A program made the position numbers and the translations under genes. A DNA stretch of 19,478 nucleotides from Dehalococcoidia bacterium (GTDB lineage Bacteria; Chloroflexota; Dehalococcoidia; UBA3495): positions 1 through 19,478 of the forward strand of contig PCAH01000178.1 of assembly GCA_002730485.1 (NCBI GenBank), given 5' to 3'. Positions 14,735 through 19,478 of this stretch are shown piece by piece. The notes under the pieces are model-generated. The model worked only from the letters and a program-made list of their open reading frames with translations. It was not told the DNA's origin and did not search any database. Position 1 is the first letter of the stretch. Each line of letters opens with the position of its first letter.

Positions 14735-14773
14735 TTGGTCCGCTTCGGAGATTGCGCCAGTCAATACTGGCAA

Positions 14774-15118
14774 CTATTCAACCGGTGTTCCTTTCGCCAG
14801 CATCAAGCATGCTTCTCGCCACTGGGCAGAGTTCGCCAGATCCCAACTGTCACCAGACCCGGCTGGCTGCAGCCCGAGTCCTTCGTTTCCTCCGTAGACC
14901 AGCAGCACCACGCCTTCTCCCGAATCCTCGGCCAATGCTGACATGGCCGTGCATTCCCCCTCTGTACTCCAACCGGTCACCCTGCACCACAGGTCTTCTC
15001 CCATGGGATTAGTGGAATACACCCGCATAACCTCGATCGGTTCGGTCAACAGGTCAAACATCCGGTGCAGGTCCAGCGGGCTGTTTTCCCCACTGACAAC
15101 TTCCACTTCAACCAGCAT
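14774..15118 (-). CDS. Hypothetical protein, 114 aa, family not recognised
   Basis: I do not recognise this protein. It begins MLVEVEVVSGENSPLDLHRM, is acidic, has no transmembrane segment or signal peptide, and contains a plausible mix of beta-type segments (VVLLVYGG; LWCRVTGW) with four Trp and two Cys. Codon choice (many CTG, GTG, GAA, GGC) resembles genuine genes here, while the overlapping plus-strand frames are Ser/Pro/Arg-rich as antisense shadows are. GGGAG lies 9 nt before the ATG. A 26-codon TTG-initiated frame (15199 to 15119) ends in TAG directly before this ATG, in the same frame; it is either a coupled leader or decayed coding sequence. The gene converges with the pentapeptide-TIR gene, 39 bp apart. 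Real but unidentified is the best reading. Confidence 0.55.
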   Translation of the reverse strand: MLVEVEVVSGENSPLDLHRMFDLLTEPIEVMRVYSTNPMGEDLWCRVTGWSTEGECTAMSALAEDSGEGVVLLVYGGNEGLGLQPAGSGDSWDLANSAQWREACLMLAKGTPVE

Positions 15119-15730
15119 CTATATAGGCTCCCATCGGGGCGATTTCTGTTCTGACATATTATCACCTGGGCCGCCAAATTCATCACAGAGCCGCCCCAAC
15201 TACACCGCCTTAAAGGCACTCCGATCCACCGATACTCGTTTATTGCCGTACCCCCGCTAATGCTGATGGGGCACCTAGTCTCGGGGCGGCTACGCCTGCG
15301 CTGTAAAACCCAACTAGCTCTAGAAGCCGATCCCTTAACTCCTCGGAGTTTCCGCAGCATCTACCTACCCGAAAATATAAATATCCTATTTATGTCTGTA
15401 TGAGTATGGGATCAATTAATTCCGGTCGGCTTGCTTGAAGAAAAACCCCTTCGTAAGATTAATCTAATGAATATTAAATCTGTTGAAACTGATTATTTCA
15501 GGCGTGGTATTGCCAATTGGAACGTAAATATACCCGCTTGGGCAAGCAGTTCCAGTGGATGTTCGTAACAGTACGTATTTCAAGCATTCAAAATAAAAAA
15601 GGGTCGTTTCTTCAATCAAACCGTAGATCCAATTCTCTGCATAGCATCATCAGCAATACTTAATAAGGCGCAAGCCGGTTCCAGTGTTGAAGACATGATC
15701 CCTCGAGATTCACGAAAGGAGGACTCGAAG

Positions 15731-15760
15731 GTGCAGATTTTGAACCCGTTCACAATGTGA
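15731..15760 (+). CDS. Possible 9-residue leader peptide
   Basis: GTG 15731 follows AAAGGAGG (15715-15722, perfect Shine-Dalgarno) by 8 nt and encodes MQILNPFTM and then TGA. Two bases after the stop a strong hairpin begins. The same frame is open upstream to ATG 15695, which lacks a Shine-Dalgarno. A translated leader is possible; chance cannot be excluded for so short a frame. Confidence 0.25.
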   Translation: MQILNPFTM

Positions 15761-15762
15761 CC

Positions 15763-15796
15763 GGACCGCGGATCTCGAAAACGATAATCGCGGTCC
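15763..15796 (+). promoter_or_regulatory. Strong hairpin upstream of the chemoreceptor gene
   Basis: GGACCGCG (15763-15770) pairs perfectly with CGCGGTCC (15789-15796). The enclosed 18 nt continue with a wobble pair, a T-A pair, and TCG-CGA around an AAAA loop, giving an almost symmetrical hairpin of 34 nt. No T-tract follows, so it may be a leader structure rather than a terminator. Confidence 0.45.
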
Positions 15797-15973
15797 CCGA
15801 AGAGCTAACTGAGGCTCCAGACATCTGACCTTACTTCCAGCGATCAATCGGCTTACCTGGAGACCAATAAGACAAGGATGGCTCATGGATATCCCAATGT
15901 CGGTCTACACGTACCAAACGTAAATCCGGCACTTGAATCCACGGCAAAAGACAAAAGATGGAGATACAGTCCT

Positions 15974-18451
15974 ATGGGATTTTTAGATAATTTTAAAATC
16001 GGACCCAAAATCATCGGCGGTTACGTAGTAGCTGCCCTTGCGATGGCAGTCTTAGCCTACATGCTGCTCAGTAGCATCAGCAGTCTGAACGACAAATTTG
16101 ACTTTCTCGTTCACCACGACACCCCGGTGCTCAGCAACGCCCATGAATTGACCGGTCTGATGGTGGATATGGAAACTGGTTTGCGTGGTTATATGGTGAC
16201 CGGACAGACCGGATATTTGGACCCCTACCACAACGGAAAAGCGAAATTCGAAGAGGTAATGGCCGAAGAACAAGAACTCACCTCTGACAACCCGGCTGCC
16301 GTGGCTACATTGCAGGGCATACATGAACTGGAACAAGAATGGCTGAATGGATACTCAGTGGATGCCATCGCCCTGAGAGAAGAAGTTGAGGCAGGGGCGG
16401 TTGCCCAATCGAACTTCGCTGAAATCTCAGCCAGGACCATCGGTAAGGAAAAATTTGACGGTATCCGCGAGATACTGGGCGGGATCACCGCCAAATTTGA
16501 GGCAACCAACGACCTGGAAGGGCGCTTCCTCATGGAATCGATCACCCTGGACCTGGTCAACATGGAAACGGGGCAGCGTGGATTCCTTCTCACCGGTGTA
16601 GACGCTTCCCTGGATCCCTATATCCAAGGGCAAGCCAAGCTCACTGAAGATATTCGACTTTTGAAGAATCATGACTCCACAGCAGCCGGAGTCAGCGTTG
16701 CTGAAATAGAGGGGATTCAGGTAGCTGTCACCGGTTGGAAAGAAGCGGCGGCACAACCTGAGATCGATGCCCGAATAGAGGTTCGCAGTTACCCGAAGAC
16801 CATGGCCGATATCATCGCTTTGGTGAACTCCGGCCGCGGCAAAGAGAGCATGGATGTCATCCGGGGAGAATTGGGAGAATTTCTAGGAGCAGAAGTCGCG
16901 CTCAATGAGGTCCGGGCCGCAGATGTTGCTTCCCAGGCAAGCTCGGCGCTGACAATGGGAATTGGCGTGGCAGTAGCCGCTATAGCCGTAATGATGGTTA
17001 TAGGTTTCTTCCTGTCTAGAAACATTGTTAGCGGGGTCAATGTAATCAGCGGTGCCCTGCGACGTATAGCAGTGGGTGACGTCGAGGCTGAGGCCAACAT
17101 CCGTTCCAAAGATGAGATCGGTGATATGGCCCGTTCCTACGGTGAAATGAAGGAATACCTGGTGGAATCCGCAGGAATCGCCAACCGGATTGGCAACGGA
17201 GACCTCACAGTGTCCGTCAATCCCAGGTCGGAAGACGATGCTCTGGGCAACGCCTTCTCCCGCATGGTCACCAACCTTGGTGATTTGATCGGTGAAGTTC
17301 GATCCACGGCCTCTGACCTTGGGAACGCGAGTTCTCAATTGGCATCTGCAGCCCAGCAGGCTGGAGAGTCCACCCAGGGAATGAGCGCTACCACCCAGCA
17401 ATTGGCCAGTGGTGCCGAACAGCAAAGTGAGAGCGTGGATTCAACCACCACAGCAGTGGGACAGTTGACCCAAGCCATTGATCAGATTGCTGCGGGCAGC
17501 CAGGAACAGGCCGGCCAGGTAAACCAGGCATCCACCATCGTTGGCCAGGTATCCCAGGCGGTCAATGACGTGGCAGAGAATGCTCAAGCCGCAGCCACCG
17601 GTTCCCAAGAAGCCAACGAGGCCGCTCGCTCCGGCGCCGACATGGTTGGAAAGACCGTTGAAGGCATGGAGAAGATTGAATCGGCAGTGTCCATGGCATC
17701 AGAGAAGATCACTGAACTTGGAACACAGTCTGCCGAGATCGGCAAGATCGTAACCGTGATTGATGATATCGCGGCCCAGACCAACTTGCTGGCCCTTAAC
17801 GCGGCGATTGAAGCTGCCAGAGCGTGTGAGCAAGGCCGAGGGTTCGCTGTCGTGGCTGACGAGGTCAGGAAACTGGCCGAACGGGTCACCGACGTGACCA
17901 AAGAAATTGCCAGCTTGATCGACACCGTTCAAAAGGGTGTTGACGAGTCAATCAAGGCCACTGAAGATGGCGCACGCGAAGTATCTGAAGGGGCACTGCA
18001 GGCTCAAGAGACCGGCAAGGTACTGGAACAGATCCTATCCTCAGTGGAGGTGGTGTCAGGCCAGATTGAGCAGATATCCGCCGCTGCTGAAGAAGTCAGC
18101 GCATCAAGCGATGAGATGGTCAAGACCATTGATAGCGTGAGCGCCATCGTGGAGCAGAACTCGGCCGCTACTGAGCAAATGACCGCCAATAGTGACGAGG
18201 TTGCCCGCTCCATGGAGAGCGTTGCCGGAGTCACTCAGCAAAGTGGGGCGGCCGCCCAGGAGATGTCTGCTTCGGCCGAAAGGATGAGCGCGCAGGTTGA
18301 AGAGGTCGTCGCTTCTGCCCAGACATTGTCTGATATGTCCACAACCCTGCAGCAAGCGGTTTCCGCCTTCAAGATCAATGACAAAGCCACCAAGGAGACC
18401 TCAGCAAAGGTCGCTGAATCCGAGGATGAAGAACTGGCGCGCAGTTATTAA
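15974..18451 (+). CDS. Methyl-accepting chemotaxis protein with two CHASE3-like motifs and tandem HAMP
   Basis: An 825-residue membrane chemoreceptor. TM1 is ~13-32; the ~290-residue extracellular region holds two CHASE3-type motifs, [20 protein letters not shown] (66-85) and [20 protein letters not shown] (197-216). TM2 is ~325-347. HAMP follows (~348-400), then a second HAMP-like unit (~401-441, [10 protein letters not shown]). Residues ~445-800 are the coiled signalling hairpin with tip [20 protein letters not shown], then [20 protein letters not shown]. The usual Gly in AGEQGRGF is Cys618, apparently the only Cys in the protein. No CheR-docking pentapeptide is seen at the C-terminus (ELARSY). 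I prefer ATG 15974 (MGFLDNF, just before TM1, GGAG 10 nt upstream); ATG 15878 would add 32 polar residues without a well-spaced Shine-Dalgarno. cheW follows. The ligand is unknown. Confidence 0.95.
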   Translation: MGFLDNFKIGPKIIGGYVVAALAMAVLAYMLLSSISSLNDKFDFLVHHDTPVLSNAHELTGLMVDMETGLRGYMVTGQTGYLDPYHNGKAKFEEVMAEEQELTSDNPAAVATLQGIHELEQEWLNGYSVDAIALREEVEAGAVAQSNFAEISARTIGKEKFDGIREILGGITAKFEATNDLEGRFLMESITLDLVNMETGQRGFLLTGVDASLDPYIQGQAKLTEDIRLLKNHDSTAAGVSVAEIEGIQVAVTGWKEAAAQPEIDARIEVRSYPKTMADIIALVNSGRGKESMDVIRGELGEFLGAEVALNEVRAADVASQASSALTMGIGVAVAAIAVMMVIGFFLSRNIVSGVNVISGALRRIAVGDVEAEANIRSKDEIGDMARSYGEMKEYLVESAGIANRIGNGDLTVSVNPRSEDDALGNAFSRMVTNLGDLIGEVRSTASDLGNASSQLASAAQQAGESTQGMSATTQQLASGAEQQSESVDSTTTAVGQLTQAIDQIAAGSQEQAGQVNQASTIVGQVSQAVNDVAENAQAAATGSQEANEAARSGADMVGKTVEGMEKIESAVSMASEKITELGTQSAEIGKIVTVIDDIAAQTNLLALNAAIEAARACEQGRGFAVVADEVRKLAERVTDVTKEIASLIDTVQKGVDESIKATEDGAREVSEGALQAQETGKVLEQILSSVEVVSGQIEQISAAAEEVSASSDEMVKTIDSVSAIVEQNSAATEQMTANSDEVARSMESVAGVTQQSGAAAQEMSASAERMSAQVEEVVASAQTLSDMSTTLQQAVSAFKINDKATKETSAKVAESEDEELARSY

Positions 18452-18464
18452 CTGAGTTCGCTCA

Positions 18465-18508
18465 GGGAGGCCGAATCCAGGGCATCACAGCGCTAGATTC
18501 GGCCTCTC
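18465..18508 (+). terminator. Long hairpin after the chemoreceptor gene
   Basis: GAGGCCGAATC (18467-18477) and GATTCGGCCTC (18496-18506) pair perfectly, extendable by two pairs, with an 18-nt loop, starting 13 bp after the stop. A-rich rather than T-rich sequence follows, so it may stabilise the 3' end or attenuate cheW rather than terminate fully. Confidence 0.5.
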
Positions 18509-18696
18509 TAACAAACAAAAAGAAATCTGAGTTTGGAACAGGCGAACTGGCCATCGCACAACCTAATCGCTGGTTAGCCTTTCCAATACCAAAGCATAGG
18601 ATTCCCAAAGGGTGAGTTTGGTCCGGGATAGATCCGTCAATTGGAAACATCCGGCCCAATTCAAGCCCATGCACAAAGGATTAGGAGAAAATCCTG

Positions 18697-19260
18697 ATGA
18701 CATTAGAAGCTACTGAATTAGATCTAGATGAGATGCAATTGGTCATATTTGACCTTGCTGCAGAAACCTATGGAGTCGACATTGGGTCGGTCCGGGAAAT
18801 CATCCGTGTTCAAGAGATCACCCAAGTACCACGTACCCCGGATTTTGTCGAAGGTGTGATCAACCTACGGGGAAAGGTCATTCCGGTGATAGATCTGCGT
18901 AGAAGGTTTGGTTTTCGGTCAACGGAAGACACCAAAGACACCAGGATAGTCGTTGTCGATATTGGCGGTTTTGACATCGGTGTAGTGGTCGACGCGGTCA
19001 CCGAGGTTCTCCGTCTGTCTTCTGAGGCAGTGGAACCGCCAACGGGAGTGATAACCACTTCTGACTCCGCTTTCCTGCTCGGTATCGCCAAGCTGGAAAA
19101 CCGATTGATCATCTTGCTAGATTTGAAAGAGGCGCTTTTGAGTTTGGACCATTTGCCCGATTACGCAGAGTCGGTCAGCCACATGGACGAAGAAATTGCG
19201 GAGACCGATCTATCTGGCGAGCCGGACGGCGTGCTGGAAGAATCCAACCTGGTGAGTTAA
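18697..19260 (+). CDS. cheW: CheW chemotaxis adaptor with acidic C-terminal tail
   Basis: A 187-residue CheW, the cytoplasmic adaptor that links chemoreceptors to the CheA kinase. The core has the expected MQLVIFDLAAETYGVDI (13-29), VREIIRVQEITQVPRTPDFV (32-51) and the hallmark GVINLRGKVIPVIDLRRRFG (53-72), then VVVDIGGFDIGVVVDAV and FLLGIAKLENRLIILLDL. Residues ~150-187 form an acidic tail (Asp/Glu-rich) beyond the usual ~155-165 residues, probably disordered. GGAG (18684-18687) lies 9 nt before the ATG. It sits 245 bp after the chemoreceptor gene in the same direction, with a hairpin between. It is presumably the adaptor for that receptor; no cheA or cheY is visible before the window ends. 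Confidence 0.96.
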   Translation: MTLEATELDLDEMQLVIFDLAAETYGVDIGSVREIIRVQEITQVPRTPDFVEGVINLRGKVIPVIDLRRRFGFRSTEDTKDTRIVVVDIGGFDIGVVVDAVTEVLRLSSEAVEPPTGVITTSDSAFLLGIAKLENRLIILLDLKEALLSLDHLPDYAESVSHMDEEIAETDLSGEPDGVLEESNLVS

Positions 19261-19478
19261 CACCTCTCCAGGCCACAGATAATGACGGTCCAAGCAACCA
19301 AAATGAATATCGAGGTGAGGTTCCCTGCTGGGGCCTGGCCTGTCGGGAGAATAGCCGGCATTTGTTTGGTGAGTGATGACCACCAAGCAGTTATTTTGAA
19401 CTGCCACGTTTTTAAGTTGGTAAACATTAGCTTCTGCTCCTTCCTGAATACCCAACCCAAAATAATCTTTTCCAACTA
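19261..19478. other. 3' end of the window after cheW, content unresolved
   Basis: Two weak frames compete. On the plus strand an ATG at 19282 (MTVQATKMNIEVRF) stays open to the window end but has no good Shine-Dalgarno and no recognised motif. On the minus strand ATG 19427 (9 nt after AAGGAG) gives 56 residues ending in a possible membrane segment (IFILVAWTVIICGL) and stops inside the end of cheW. Neither can be called a gene. Confidence 0.3.

Larger units (their letters stand above)
15119..15973. other. 855-bp stretch without a convincing gene
   Basis: No homologous protein was recognised. On the minus strand 15119-15360 holds short frames broken by stops: RCCGNSEELRDRLLELVGFY followed by ~20 more residues to a TAA, and a 26-codon frame ending at the downstream gene's ATG. 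They look like decayed coding sequence. 15361-15660 is AT-rich, with the 10-bp palindrome AGATTAATCT (15456-15465) and no good promoter. 15695-15760 holds a short plus-strand frame whose last 10 codons have a perfect Shine-Dalgarno, followed by a strong hairpin (15763-15796). CTCCAG (15815-15820) and CTGGAG (15857-15862) form a distant inverted pair. From 15878 the chemoreceptor frame is open, but the receptor-like sequence begins at 15974. Confidence 0.5.

Noticed and set aside
14943..15260. 105-aa plus-strand frame MAVHSPSVLQ
   Set aside because: Ser/Pro/Arg-rich shadow of the minus-strand 114-aa gene.
15046..15360. 104-aa minus-strand frame starting MLRKLRGVKG
   Set aside because: Very Arg-rich, no Shine-Dalgarno, and its 3' part overlaps the better 114-aa gene in another frame.
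15467..15568. 33-codon frame MNIKSVETDYF upstream of the chemoreceptor
   Set aside because: No Shine-Dalgarno, no recognised motif, and it ends at a stop in AT-rich sequence.
15661..15700. GGCGCAAGCCGG stretch considered as part of a c-di-GMP riboswitch
   Set aside because: The other conserved blocks of the GEMM aptamer are not present around it.
15878..15973. ATG 15878 as the chemoreceptor start
   Set aside because: The extra 32 residues are polar and unlike receptor N-termini, and no well-spaced Shine-Dalgarno is present; not fully excluded.
19257..19427. Small minus-strand membrane protein after cheW
   Set aside because: Only 56 residues, overlaps the cheW stop, no recognised family; kept only as an unresolved note.
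1..19478. tRNA, rRNA, CRISPR, transposase or phage attachment sites
   Set aside because: No cloverleaf with CCA end, no regularly spaced repeats, no transposase-like frame and no bounding direct repeats were seen by eye on either strand.

Overview
The window looks like a chromosome segment of a Chloroflexota bacterium, most likely a marine Dehalococcoidia / SAR202-type lineage. This is an inference from gene content, not from a marker gene. A seven-iron ferredoxin of Thermus type, a DUF951 protein, an RdhA-like corrinoid Fe-S protein, a luciferase-like flavin monooxygenase, a CaiB-type CoA-transferase and an SDR lie together at moderate GC, and TTG starts behind good Shine-Dalgarno sites recur (LysR, sfsA, the monooxygenase, the pentapeptide protein). 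No rRNA, tRNA, CRISPR array, insertion sequence or phage gene was recognised.

Layout. (1) 1-5232: the 3' half of carB (+) converges on an ornithine cyclodeaminase/mu-crystallin homologue (-). A 7Fe ferredoxin (-) is divergent from a LysR regulator (+), and their predicted promoters share a -35 region. pyrF (-) overlaps a DUF951 gene. carB and pyrF are both pyrimidine genes. (2) 5396-8084: sfsA overlaps an endonuclease III-like HhH glycosylase gene of the COG2231/MagIII type; then a cupin and an alpha/beta hydrolase form a likely two-gene unit with its own promoter. (3) 8085-13312: a catabolic/redox block. It holds an orphan cytoplasmic reductive-dehalogenase-like protein (-) whose predicted -10 box sits at the centre of a perfect inverted repeat, an SDR (-), a divergent CoA-transferase (+) and a luciferase-like monooxygenase (+). 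(4) 13430-14734: a pentapeptide-repeat protein fused to a degenerate TIR-like domain. (5) 14774-15973: a small unknown gene (-), then about 850 bp without a convincing gene that holds decayed-looking reading frames, a possible 9-codon leader and a strong hairpin. (6) 15974-19260: a large methyl-accepting chemotaxis protein with two CHASE3-like motifs and two HAMP segments, then cheW.

Points most worth a second look: the pentapeptide-TIR protein that appears to lack the catalytic Glu; the RdhA homologue without Tat signal or RdhB anchor, with its promoter palindrome; the leader-ORF/hairpin arrangement upstream of the chemoreceptor; the hydrolase with Thr at the nucleophile position; and the overlapping divergent LysR/ferredoxin promoters. 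All alignments and promoter calls were made by eye; no searches were run.
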